NCBI GenBank assembly: GCA_963714145.1
Contig: OY970235.1
Coordinates: forward strand, 3,100,001 to 3,164,000
DNA: 64,000 nt
Direction of reading: 5' to 3'
Origin: JBBWZH01 sp035544115
GTDB lineage: Bacteria; Actinomycetota; Actinomycetes; Mycobacteriales; CADCTP01
The translations under genes were made by a program, and so were the position numbers. The notes beneath the pieces are model-generated. The model was not told the origin of the DNA and made no database searches. It worked only from the letters and a program-made list of their open reading frames with translations. The number at the start of each line of letters is the position of its first letter. Positions within the stretch are counted from its first letter, which is position 1. Of this stretch, positions 16,345 to 24,530 are shown one piece after another.

Positions 16345-17724
16345 GTGGCTGACACCGACGTCGACCTGGTCATCCTCGGCGGCGGGAGCGGTGGCTACGC
16401 ATGTGCCTTCCGAGCCGCCGAGCTCGGCATGCGCGTCGTATTGATCGACAAGGACAAGGTCGGTGGGACCTGCCTGCACCGGGGGTGCATCCCGACCAAG
16501 GCGCTGCTGCACGCCGCCGAGCTCGCGGACAACATCCGCGAGAGCGCCCAGTTCGGCGTCCGGTCCGCGTTCGAAGGCATCGACATGGCGGCCGTCAACA
16601 ACTACAAGGACGGCGTGGTCAGCCGGCTCTACAAGGGCCTGCAGGGCCTGGTCAAGGCCCGGGGTGTCGAGTTCGTGCAGGGCGAGGGGCGGCTGGTCTC
16701 CCCGACCGCCGTCCAGGTCGGCGACACCGTCTTCAATGGGCGGCACGTCGTGCTCGCCACCGGCTCCGCCGCGAAGAGCCTGCCCGGCCTGGACATCGAC
16801 GGCGAGCGGGTCATCTTCAGCGACCACGCGCTGCGGCTCGAGCGGGTGCCGGCGTCGGTGGTCATTCTCGGCGGCGGCGTGATCGGAGTCGAGTTTGCCA
16901 GCGTCTGGAAGTCGTTCGGCGCGGACGTGACGATCGTGGAGGCCCTGCCGCACCTCCTCCCGCTCGAGGACGAGTCGAGCTCGAAGCTGTTGGAGCGTGC
17001 CTTCCGGCGCCGCGGCATCGGGTTCAAGCTCGGCGCCCGGTTCTCCGGCGTGCAGCACCGGGACGGCGGCGTCCAGGTGACGCTGGAGAACGGCGAGCAG
17101 ATCGACGCCGAGATGCTGCTGGTCGCCGTCGGTCGCGGCCCGATCTCGCCCGGCCTCGGGTACGAGGAGGCCGGCGTCGCCACCGACCGCGGTTTCGTCA
17201 AGGTCGACGCCTACTGCCAGACCAACGTCGCCAGCATCTCCGCGGTCGGCGACCTCATCCCGACGCCTCAGCTGGCACATGTCGGATTCGGTGAGGGAAT
17301 CCTGGTTGCCGAGCGGCTGGCCGGGCTCCCAGTGGTCCCGATCGACTATCTCGGCGTGCCACGTGTCACCTATTCCGAGCCGGAGGTCGCGTCGGTCGGC
17401 ATGACCGAGGCCCAGGCAGCGGAGAAGTACGGCGCGGACGGCATCCGCACCCTCACCTACGACCTCGCCGGCAACGGGAAGAGCCAGATCCTCAAGACCT
17501 CCGGCGCGGTGAAGCTCATCTCCGAGCAGGACGGCCCGGTGCTCGGCGTGCACGCCGTCGGCAGCCGGGTCGGCGAGCTGCTCGCCGAGGCGCAGCTGAT
17601 CTACAACTGGGAAGCGCTGCCGAGCGAGGTCGCCCAGTTGATCCACGCCCACCCGACGCAGTCCGAGGCAATCGGCGAGGCGCACCTGGCCCTTGCCGGC
17701 AAGCCCCTGCACATGCACAGCTGA
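16345..17724 (+). CDS. lpdA: dihydrolipoyl dehydrogenase (E3)
   Basis: A 459-residue FAD-dependent disulfide oxidoreductase that reoxidises dihydrolipoyl groups of 2-oxoacid dehydrogenases and the glycine cleavage H protein. The FAD Rossmann motif GGGSGGYACAF opens the protein, followed by the redox pair GGTCLHRGCIPTK, the NAD-binding GGGVIGVEFASVW and the C-terminal catalytic His-Glu in HAHPTQSEA. The GTG at 16345 has AGGAG at 16333-16337. The sucB gene follows after 48 nt, so the two are probably co-transcribed. Confidence 0.95.
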   Translation: MADTDVDLVILGGGSGGYACAFRAAELGMRVVLIDKDKVGGTCLHRGCIPTKALLHAAELADNIRESAQFGVRSAFEGIDMAAVNNYKDGVVSRLYKGLQGLVKARGVEFVQGEGRLVSPTAVQVGDTVFNGRHVVLATGSAAKSLPGLDIDGERVIFSDHALRLERVPASVVILGGGVIGVEFASVWKSFGADVTIVEALPHLLPLEDESSSKLLERAFRRRGIGFKLGARFSGVQHRDGGVQVTLENGEQIDAEMLLVAVGRGPISPGLGYEEAGVATDRGFVKVDAYCQTNVASISAVGDLIPTPQLAHVGFGEGILVAERLAGLPVVPIDYLGVPRVTYSEPEVASVGMTEAQAAEKYGADGIRTLTYDLAGNGKSQILKTSGAVKLISEQDGPVLGVHAVGSRVGELLAEAQLIYNWEALPSEVAQLIHAHPTQSEAIGEAHLALAGKPLHMHS

Positions 17725-17772
17725 GCGCCGTCCCGGGCCCTCATCTCCTGACACAGAAGGAGTCGTTGACCA

Positions 17773-19260
17773 ATGCCGGTCTCCGTCACGATGCCGCGCC
17801 TCGGAGAGAGCGTGACCGAGGGCACTGTCACCCGCTGGCTGAAGAAGGAGGGCGAGCGGGTCGAGGCCGACGAGCCGCTGCTTGAGGTCTCCACCGACAA
17901 GGTGGACACCGAGATCCCCGCGCCCGCGTCCGGAGTGTTGTCGGCCATCAAGGTCGGCGAGGACGAGACGGTCGAGGTCGGGGTCGAGCTTGCCGTCATC
18001 GACGACGCGAGCGGAGCGACCGGCGACGCGGCCCCGGCCAAGCAGGAGAGCCCGGAACCGGCGCAGCAGGAGCAGCCGCCGGCGCAGGCACAGCAACCGC
18101 AGTGGAGCGAGCCGGCGAGCGCGCGGTCGGCCGAGCCGGCCAAGGCGGAGCAGCCGGCCGAGCAGCCGCGCCCGGCCGCGCCGCAGCAGAGCGCGCCCAG
18201 CCAGCAGCCAGCCCAGGCACCGGCTCCGGCCGCGCAGCCGCGGACTGCGCCCGCTCCGCAGGCCGCACCGCAGCCGGCCGCGGCGCAGACCGACGCCGAC
18301 GTCTTCGGCGGCGCCTACGTGACCCCGCTGGTCCGCAAGCTGGCGGCTGAGCACGATGTCAACCTGTCTGGGCTTGCCGGCACCGGGGTGGGTGGCCGGA
18401 TCCGCAAGCAGGATGTGCTGGAGGCGGCGCGGGCCAAGCAAGCCAGCCCGGCGCAGCCGGAGGCCCCGCAGGCGCCGGCCACCCAGCCGGCCGGCACGCC
18501 CAGCCGGCAGCCCGCCCGGGTCGCGGCGTCCCCGCTGCGTGGCACCACCGAGAAGATGTCCCGCCTGCGCACCGTCATCGCGCACCGGATGGTGGAGTCG
18601 ATGCAGGTCAGCGCCCAGCTGACCACGGTGGTCGAGGTCGATGTGACCGGGGTCGCCCGGCTCCGGAGCCGGGCGAAGGCGGACTTCGAGGCCCGCGAAG
18701 GCGTACGCCTGTCGTTCCTGCCGTTCTTCGCCGTGGCCACGGTCGAGGCGCTCAAGCAGCACCCGAAGGTGAACGGGTCGATTGATGTCGAGGCCGGGAC
18801 GATCACGTACCACGAGGCCGAGCACCTCGGTATCGCCGTCGACACCGAGCGGGGGCTGCTGGTCCCGGTGATCCACAACGCCGGCGACCTGAACCTCGGC
18901 GGGATGGCCCGCAAGATCGCCGACCTGGCCGAGCGCACCCGCGCGAACCGGGTCAGCCCGGACGAGCTTGCCGGCGGCACCTTCACGTTGACCAACACCG
19001 GCAGCCGCGGGGCGTTGTTCGACACGCCGATCATCAACCAGCCGCAGGTCGGGATCCTCGGCACCGGCAGCGTGGTGAAGCGGCCGGTAGTGGTCGACGA
19101 CCCGAACCTGGGTGAGGTCGTCGCCGTCCGCTCGATGGTCTACCTGGCGCTGAGCTATGACCACCGGCTGGTCGACGGCGCCGACGCGGCCCGCTTCCTG
19201 GGCACCATCAAGGACCGTCTGGAGGGCGGCGCGTTCGAGGCCGACCTTGGCCTGGCCTGA
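17773..19260 (+). CDS. sucB: 2-oxoglutarate dehydrogenase E2, dihydrolipoyl succinyltransferase
   Basis: A 495-residue E2 component. There is one N-terminal lipoyl domain (DKVDTEIPAP, lipoylated Lys at residue ~43), a long Ala/Pro/Gln-rich linker (about 80-165), a peripheral-subunit-binding domain (YVTPLVRKLAAEHDVNLSGLAG), a second linker and a catalytic core ending in SYDHRLVDGADAARFL with the catalytic His. Start ATG 17773 has AGAAGGAG upstream. Many actinobacterial homologues have two or three lipoyl domains; here only one is present. Whether it serves oxoglutarate or another 2-oxoacid dehydrogenase cannot be settled from sequence alone. LipB and LipA follow nearby. Confidence 0.9.
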   Translation: MPVSVTMPRLGESVTEGTVTRWLKKEGERVEADEPLLEVSTDKVDTEIPAPASGVLSAIKVGEDETVEVGVELAVIDDASGATGDAAPAKQESPEPAQQEQPPAQAQQPQWSEPASARSAEPAKAEQPAEQPRPAAPQQSAPSQQPAQAPAPAAQPRTAPAPQAAPQPAAAQTDADVFGGAYVTPLVRKLAAEHDVNLSGLAGTGVGGRIRKQDVLEAARAKQASPAQPEAPQAPATQPAGTPSRQPARVAASPLRGTTEKMSRLRTVIAHRMVESMQVSAQLTTVVEVDVTGVARLRSRAKADFEAREGVRLSFLPFFAVATVEALKQHPKVNGSIDVEAGTITYHEAEHLGIAVDTERGLLVPVIHNAGDLNLGGMARKIADLAERTRANRVSPDELAGGTFTLTNTGSRGALFDTPIINQPQVGILGTGSVVKRPVVVDDPNLGEVVAVRSMVYLALSYDHRLVDGADAARFLGTIKDRLEGGAFEADLGLA

Positions 19261-19335
19261 TCCGCCGATGCCGGCCGCCTGCCCGCCGACCGCCTCAGGT
19301 CGCGGGCTGGCGGCGGCTGGGCGAAGATCAGCACT

Positions 19336-20229
19336 GTGCGAATAGCGATCACCGGGGCCCGCGGGCTGATCGGCAGCGCGCTGGTGCCGGCGCTGGAGGG
19401 TGTTGGACACACGGTCGTGCCGCTGGTCCGGCGAACGCCGCGGGCTGGTGAAGTCGGCTGGGACCCGGCCCGGCGGCAACTGAACCCGGCGGACCTGTCC
19501 GGAACCGACGCTGTGATCCACCTCGCCGGCGCCGGCATCGGCGACCGGCGCTGGACGCCCGCCTACAAGCGCACGCTGCTGGACAGCCGGGTCGATGGCA
19601 CCACCACCCTGAGCGAGGCGATCGCGGCGGCCGAACCACGGCCGCCGGTGCTGCTGTCGTCGTCCGCGATCGGCTGGTACGGCGACACCGGCGGCCGGGC
19701 GGTGGATGAGAGCGCGCCAGCCGGCTCGGACTTTCTCGGCGACCTGTGCCGCCGGTGGGAAGAAGCCACCCGAGCCGCCGCGGACGCCGGCGTGCGGGTG
19801 GTGCACCTGCGCACCGGCCTGGTTTGCGCGGGCAAGGGCGGGCTGCTCGGCCGGCTGCTGCCGCTGTTCCGGCTGTGCCTTGGTGGCAAGTTGGGCACCG
19901 GGAAGCAGTACTGGTCGTGGATCTCGCTCGCCGACGAGATCAGCGCGATCCAGCATCTTCTCGACAGCGACGTGTCCGGCCCGGTGAACCTGACCGGACC
20001 GGAACCGGTCACCAACGCCGAGTTCACCAAGGTGCTCGGCCGGGTGCTCGGCCGCCCCACGCTGGCGCCGGTGCCCGCTTTCGCGTTGCGGATTGCTGTC
20101 GGTGAGTTCGCTGACGTCGGCGTCCTGACCAGCCAGCGGGTACTCCCGAAGGTGCTGGAAAGCAGCGCATACCCGTTCCAGCACAGCACCGTGGAGGCGA
20201 CGCTGCGCTGGGCGACCGGCCGCGACTGA
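19336..20229 (+). CDS. TIGR01777/SDR39U1-type epimerase-like protein
   Basis: A 297-residue extended short-chain dehydrogenase-like protein. The NAD(P)-binding fold begins MRIAITGARGLIGSALVPAL; VIHLAGAGI, LLSSSAIGWYGDTG and SWISLADEISAIQHLL are typical of the TIGR01777 family, in which the usual catalytic Tyr-x3-Lys is not conserved. The C-terminal DUF1731-like part (PFQHSTVEATLRWA) is complete. GTG 19336 is the first start after sucB. Its in vivo role is unknown; in actinobacteria it commonly sits between sucB and lipB. Confidence 0.88.
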   Translation: MRIAITGARGLIGSALVPALEGVGHTVVPLVRRTPRAGEVGWDPARRQLNPADLSGTDAVIHLAGAGIGDRRWTPAYKRTLLDSRVDGTTTLSEAIAAAEPRPPVLLSSSAIGWYGDTGGRAVDESAPAGSDFLGDLCRRWEEATRAAADAGVRVVHLRTGLVCAGKGGLLGRLLPLFRLCLGGKLGTGKQYWSWISLADEISAIQHLLDSDVSGPVNLTGPEPVTNAEFTKVLGRVLGRPTLAPVPAFALRIAVGEFADVGVLTSQRVLPKVLESSAYPFQHSTVEATLRWATGRD

Positions 20230-20261
20230 CCGCACCAGCCGCCACGCCAACCCGGCCGACG

Positions 20262-21596
20262 TCATGCCAGCCGCCAGCCGTCCGGGCTCAGGGTGAGCTC
20301 GACGACGATGACGCTCTCCGGACGGCCCGGAATCGGTGCGACCGGCCGGCCGGACCGGAGCCGCAGCGATGCCGGCAGTGACTGCGCGACCCGCAGCCGC
20401 ACCTCACCCGGGCCGGACGACTCGACCGCGACCAGGCGGAGCCGGTGCCGCACGCCACGCACCGTCTCGCCAGTGGCGGTGATCCGACCCAGCTGAGCCG
20501 TGTCCAGGCTGAGGTGCGAACCAGGCAGGTAGACCTGCCGCAGCAACGCCGGGTCGCCACGCTCGTACGCCCGGGACCGAACCGCGTCCAGCCCGTCCAG
20601 CACAGCCAGCCAGTCGCGGGCCGGCGCCGGTCGTGCGGACGTCGGCGGCGTGGCCGCGCCAGGGCCGGCCGGCGCCGCACCCGCCGACGGTCCGGCCGCA
20701 CCGCCTGTCACCCACGCCGCGCCGCCGCAGGCGACCGCGAGAACAGCGGCCCCGACCAGCCAACGGCCTGGCCGCCGGCGGCTGCCGGGTGGCTCCTGCC
20801 AGCGGTGCCGGGGCCCGGCTGGCACCACCAGCGCGACCGGGCGAGCGACCGGCGGACCGGCGAGCGGCACGGGTTCCGGCTCGCAGCTGGCCCGCACGGC
20901 GAGGGCGAACTCTGCCGCCGTGCCCCGATCGCCCGGATCAGCTGACAGGGCCCGGCGCAGTGCCCGGACCAGCGGTGCCGGCGCGTCGAGGCCGGCGAGG
21001 TCGTCCGGACCAGGGCACGTCGGCGCGCCGGTCAACGCCTGCCCAGCCACCCGGGCCAGCATCAGCACGTCGGTTGCCGGGCCGGCTGGCCGCGGCACCC
21101 CATCCGGATCGGACCGTCCACTTGCGACACCGGGCAGCTCGGGCTCCGCCAGCAGCGGCCGTCCGTCCACAGTGAACAGAACGTTCGCGGGATGCACCGA
21201 CCCGTGCGCGATGCCGTTTCCGTGTAGAAAGTCGAGCGCCGACGCGAGTGGCACGAGAACCGTGACGAGCTCGCCCGGACGCAGCCGGCCTCGGCGGCGA
21301 AGCAGCATCGCCAGGCTGCCACCGGCGGCGTAGTCAAGCACCAGCACGGTCGCCTGGGCGCCGGCCAGGACCGCACGGACCGGCAGCAGGTGCGGCTGGC
21401 CCGCCTCGGCAAGCGACACCACCCGCTGCCGCAACGCGGCCAGGTCAGCGGCGGATGGCGCGCAGTGCAGGCGTTTCAAGGCGACGAGGCCACCGTCGCG
21501 CGCCGATCGTGCCCGCCACACCTCGCCGCTGGCGCCGAAGCCGACCAACTCAGTGGCGACGTACCCCGGCACGCTCCATGCCATCCGCTCGTGCAT
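20262..21596 (-). CDS. membrane-anchored pseudokinase (Ser/Thr kinase-like)
   Basis: A 444-residue protein with a protein-kinase-like domain (about 12-255), one transmembrane helix (about 293-312) and an extracytoplasmic domain. VALK (K41) and a Gly-rich loop VGFGASGEVW remain, but the catalytic HRDLKxxN is HGSVHPAN (131-138), lacking the catalytic Asp and Lys, and the DFG is replaced by AEP (~150). It is therefore expected to be catalytically dead and to act as a scaffold or sensor. ATG 21596 sits 7 nt after a TACCCT box (21604-21609 reversed), which fixes the start as leaderless. Confidence 0.82.
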   Translation of the reverse strand: MHERMAWSVPGYVATELVGFGASGEVWRARSARDGGLVALKRLHCAPSAADLAALRQRVVSLAEAGQPHLLPVRAVLAGAQATVLVLDYAAGGSLAMLLRRRGRLRPGELVTVLVPLASALDFLHGNGIAHGSVHPANVLFTVDGRPLLAEPELPGVASGRSDPDGVPRPAGPATDVLMLARVAGQALTGAPTCPGPDDLAGLDAPAPLVRALRRALSADPGDRGTAAEFALAVRASCEPEPVPLAGPPVARPVALVVPAGPRHRWQEPPGSRRRPGRWLVGAAVLAVACGGAAWVTGGAAGPSAGAAPAGPGAATPPTSARPAPARDWLAVLDGLDAVRSRAYERGDPALLRQVYLPGSHLSLDTAQLGRITATGETVRGVRHRLRLVAVESSGPGEVRLRVAQSLPASLRLRSGRPVAPIPGRPESVIVVELTLSPDGWRLA

Positions 21597-21636
21597 GGCG
21601 AGCAGGGTAGGCAGATTCGCTACAAGATCGTTCCCG

Positions 21637-21664
21637 TTATCCACAGGCGAAACAGTTATCCACA
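21637..21664. promoter_or_regulatory. two perfect DnaA boxes
   Basis: TTATCCACA occurs at 21637-21645 and again at 21656-21664, same orientation, 19 bp apart start to start. This is the exact consensus DnaA 9-mer. The pair lies between a divergent pseudokinase and the peptidase E-like transcript, about 40-65 nt upstream of the latter's -10 box. Confidence 0.7.
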
Positions 21665-21715
21665 ACTTGCGCCGCAGCCGCGAATCCGGGCTTGACGGCG
21701 GCTAGTGTCGCCGCC

Positions 21716-21763
21716 ATGTGTCTGCGTCGGCAGCTAGCAAAGCCTTACGGAGAGGGCTATTGA
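21716..21763 (+). CDS. putative 15-residue leader peptide
   Basis: A leaderless reading frame, MCLRRQLAKPYGEGY, begins 7 nt after a TAGTGT -10 box (21703-21708). Its TGA overlaps the ATG of the peptidase E-like gene (ATGA at 21763), and that gene's Shine-Dalgarno (GGAGAGGG) lies inside the leader. The geometry suggests translational coupling or attenuation. No protein evidence is available, so confidence is limited. Confidence 0.4.
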   Translation: MCLRRQLAKPYGEGY

Positions 21764-22479
21764 TGAACATCCTCGCGACGTCCGGCGGGTTCAAGGCCGA
21801 CGATCGGCGGCCGATGCGGCCCGGCCCGCTCGTCGATCATGCCTTCGAGCTCGCGGCATCGCCGGCCCGGCCGCGGTTCTGCTACCTCGGAACCGCCTCT
21901 GGCGACAGCGACTACGCCATCTCGGCGATGTACCAGGCGTTCAACGACCGGGATGTCGTGGTGTCGCACGTCGCGTTGTTCCCGATGCCGAACTTCGCCG
22001 ATCTGCGCGGGCACCTGCTGTCCCAGCACGTCATCTGGGTCGGCGGCGGGAGTGTGGCGGGGCTGCTGGCGATGTGGCGGTTACATGGCGTCGACGAGAT
22101 CCTCCGCGAGGCGTGGGCGGCCGGCGTGGTCCTCGCCGGGATCTCCGCTGGCTCGCTGTGCTGGCACATCGGCGGGACGACCGACTCGTTCGGGCCGGAT
22201 CTGCGGCCCGTCACCAACGGGCTCGCGCTGCTGCCGTACTCGAACGGCGTGCACTATGACAGCGAGGCGCAGCGGCGCCCGTTGTACCACCGGCTGGTCG
22301 GCAACGGCACCCTGCCCGCCGGCTACGCCACCGACGACGGTGTCGGTCTGCACTACCGCGGCGTCGAACTGGTCGACGTCCTCAGCGACACTCCCGGAAA
22401 GGCGGCCTACCATGTCACGCCCGACGCTGGCGGCGGCGTCAACGAGACCCGGATCGAGCCCCGCCTGCTCGGTCGGTAG
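21763..22479 (+). CDS. peptidase E-like (S51) protein
   Basis: A 238-residue cytosolic protein of the peptidase E/cyanophycinase superfamily. It contains WVGGGSVAGLLAMW followed by LAGISAGSLCW, where the Ser of GxSAG is the nucleophile, then LLPYSNGVHYDSEAQRRP and GYATDDGVGLHYRG. S51 peptidases cleave Asp-X dipeptides; the exact substrate here is not known. ATG 21763 is supported by GGAGAGGG 8-15 nt upstream and by the family N-terminus (MNILATSGGF). It lies behind a short leader frame with which it overlaps by one base. Confidence 0.85.
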   Translation: MNILATSGGFKADDRRPMRPGPLVDHAFELAASPARPRFCYLGTASGDSDYAISAMYQAFNDRDVVVSHVALFPMPNFADLRGHLLSQHVIWVGGGSVAGLLAMWRLHGVDEILREAWAAGVVLAGISAGSLCWHIGGTTDSFGPDLRPVTNGLALLPYSNGVHYDSEAQRRPLYHRLVGNGTLPAGYATDDGVGLHYRGVELVDVLSDTPGKAAYHVTPDAGGGVNETRIEPRLLGR

Positions 22480-22738
22480 GCGGCCCCGGAGCCACGTGGC
22501 TCCGCTCGCCCAGCCCGCTACGCCTTGGGCAGCGACCGGCCCGCTGCGCCTTGACAACGACTCGTCCGGCCAACTGCGCCTCGGTCAGCCGATCGCCCGG
22601 CCGCCCGCGGCCCGTCATCTGCGGCCTGCCAGCTGCGGCCCGGCCAGCCGCAGCCAGGTCGGCCACGGACCCCGGTCTGGCCGGACCGCCGAAGTCCGTA
22701 CGGCGACGGCGGGATCGTCGCGAGGTAGCGTTGCCAGC

Positions 22739-23395
22739 GTGACCGAACTCGTCGTCATCCGAGCTGGCAGCGTGCCGTACGAGGCGGCCTGGGCCGAGCA
22801 ACGCAGGCTGCATGAGCAGCGAGCGGCCGGGGCCACTCCCGACACCCTGTTGCTGCTCGAGCATCCGTCCGTCTACACCGCCGGCCGGCGGACCGAGCCG
22901 GCGGACCGGCCGACCGATGACACCCTGGTGGTGGACGTCGACCGCGGCGGCAGGATCACCTGGCACGGTCCGGGGCAACTCGTCGGGTACCCCATCTTGC
23001 TACTGGCCGAGCCGATCGACGTGGTCGCCTACGTCCGGCGGCTGGAGGCGGCGCTCATCGCCGCCTGCGCCGACCTCGGCCTGGCCACCGACCGGGTCGC
23101 CGGTCGCAGCGGTGTCTGGGTCCCTGCCGACGACCGCGGTCCGGCCCGGAAGCTCGCCGCGATCGGAGTCCGGATCAGCCGCGGCGTGACGATGCACGGC
23201 TTCGCGGTGAACTGTGACGCTGATCTCAGCGCGTTCGACCGGATCGTCCCCTGTGGAATCAAGGACGCCGGCGTGACTTCGCTGACCCGGGAACTGGGCC
23301 GCCGCGTCGGCGTCGCCGACGCGATGGACGCGGTCGAGCAGCGGATGCGGGTGGCGCTGACCGAGGCGGAAGCGGTGCTCGCGACTACCGCGTAG
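22739..23395 (+). CDS. lipB: octanoyl-[acyl-carrier] transferase LipB
   Basis: A 218-residue enzyme that moves octanoate from acyl carrier protein to lipoyl domains, the first step of lipoate assembly. The family signature RGGRITWHGPGQLVGYPI, the catalytic Lys in RKLAAIGVRI, HGFAVN and the catalytic Cys in IVPCGIKDAGVTSL are all present. GTG 22739 follows a TAGCGT box (22726-22731) by exactly 7 nt, so it is probably leaderless. The 258 nt between the peptidase E-like gene and lipB show only low-complexity sequence. LipA lies 1.1 kb downstream. Confidence 0.95.
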   Translation: MTELVVIRAGSVPYEAAWAEQRRLHEQRAAGATPDTLLLLEHPSVYTAGRRTEPADRPTDDTLVVDVDRGGRITWHGPGQLVGYPILLLAEPIDVVAYVRRLEAALIAACADLGLATDRVAGRSGVWVPADDRGPARKLAAIGVRISRGVTMHGFAVNCDADLSAFDRIVPCGIKDAGVTSLTRELGRRVGVADAMDAVEQRMRVALTEAEAVLATTA

Positions 23396-23411
23396 CGATC
23401 GCAGCAAACCA

Positions 23412-23446
23412 CCGGGCCGGCGGTACGAGCCGGGTTACCGGCCCGG
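23412..23446. terminator. hairpin between convergent lipB and LLM oxidoreductase
   Basis: CCGGGCCGG (23412-23420) and CCGGCCCGG (23438-23446) form a perfect 9-bp stem with a 17-nt loop, 16 nt after the lipB stop and upstream of the opposing stop. Confidence 0.5.
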
Positions 23447-23481
23447 CCGACGCAACCCGCGCCGGCCCGGCCGGTCGTTGA

Positions 23482-24414
23482 TCAGGCGAGCTGGGGAACC
23501 ACCTCGGCGGCGACCAACTCGACGTGATCGAGGTCGTCCAGGTCGAGCGTCTGCAGGTAGACCCGCTCGACCCCGGCCTCGGCATACCGGGCCAGCGTGG
23601 CCACGCACTCGGCCGGGGTGCCGGCGACGCCGGTCGAGCGCAGCGCGTCCGGGTCGCGCCCGATGGCGGCGGCGCGGCGGGCGACCTCGGCATCGTCCCG
23701 GCCGCAGCAGAGCACCAGCGCCGCCGACCAGCACAGCGTCTTCGGGTCCCGGCCGGCCTCGACGCAGGCGACGCGGACCCGGTCGAAGTAGGTCTCGACC
23801 TGGTCGGCGGAGGCGAACGGCGCGTTGAACTCGTCCGCGTACCGGGCGGTGAGCGCGGGTGTCCGGCGGGCACCGCCACCGCCGATGATCACCGGCGGTC
23901 GCGGGTGCTGCACCGGCTTCGGCAGCCCCGGCGAGTCGGCCACCTGGTAGTGCTTGCCGTGGTAGCTGAACCGGTCACCCTCCGGCGTCGCCCACAGCCC
24001 CGTGATCACCGCGAGCTGCTCCTCCAGCCGGTCGAACCGCTCGGCGACCGGCGGGAACGGCATCGCGTACGCGGCGTGCTCCGCCTCGTACCAGCCGCTG
24101 CCGATACCGAGCTCGATCCGGCCGCCGCTCATCGCGTCCACCTGTGCGACCGCGATCGCGAGCGGGCCGGGCAGCCGGAATGTGGCCGCCGTCATAAGCG
24201 TGCCCAGCCGGACCCGGGATGTCTCCCGGGCGAGCCCGGCCAGCGTGATCCAGGCGTCGGTCGGCCCCGGCAGGCCGGTCGCCGAGCCCATGCTCAGGTA
24301 GTGGTCGCTGCGGAAGAACCCGTCATATCCGGCTTCCTCGGTGGCGCAGGCCAGCCGGAGCAGCTGCTCGTAGGTGGCGCCCTGCTGCGGTTCGGTGAAG
24401 ATGCGAAAGTCCAC
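23482..24414 (-). CDS. F420-dependent LLM-class oxidoreductase
   Basis: A 310-residue luciferase-like (beta/alpha)8 barrel. VDFRIFTEPQQGATYEQLL opens the protein; GYDGFFRSDHYL, TPEGDRFSYHGKHYQV, PPVIIGGGGARRTPALTARYADEFN and the C-terminal GVERVYLQTLDLDDLDHVE match the F420-dependent clade. The reaction is not predictable. GTG 24414 is 8 nt after a TAGAGT box (reversed 24423-24428). It diverges from lipA. An F420:NADP oxidoreductase gene elsewhere in the window (52537-53241) supports F420 use in this organism. Confidence 0.88.
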   Translation of the reverse strand: MDFRIFTEPQQGATYEQLLRLACATEEAGYDGFFRSDHYLSMGSATGLPGPTDAWITLAGLARETSRVRLGTLMTAATFRLPGPLAIAVAQVDAMSGGRIELGIGSGWYEAEHAAYAMPFPPVAERFDRLEEQLAVITGLWATPEGDRFSYHGKHYQVADSPGLPKPVQHPRPPVIIGGGGARRTPALTARYADEFNAPFASADQVETYFDRVRVACVEAGRDPKTLCWSAALVLCCGRDDAEVARRAAAIGRDPDALRSTGVAGTPAECVATLARYAEAGVERVYLQTLDLDDLDHVELVAAEVVPQLA

Positions 24415-24530
24415 GGCAAGTGACTCTAGTGTCCGACCCGACCCGGTTCGCGCCAGCCGCCCGCGGCCCGCCGGGCGGTCCCGCACCGCGCCACCGGCCG
24501 GGCCATTCGCGGACGCGTACGCTCGACGGC

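Noticed and set aside
14056..20265. A 2069-codon open frame antisense to pepA, lpdA, sucB and neighbours
   Set aside because: Such frames arise automatically opposite GC-rich coding DNA; its product is low-complexity and every true gene on the other strand has clear family motifs.
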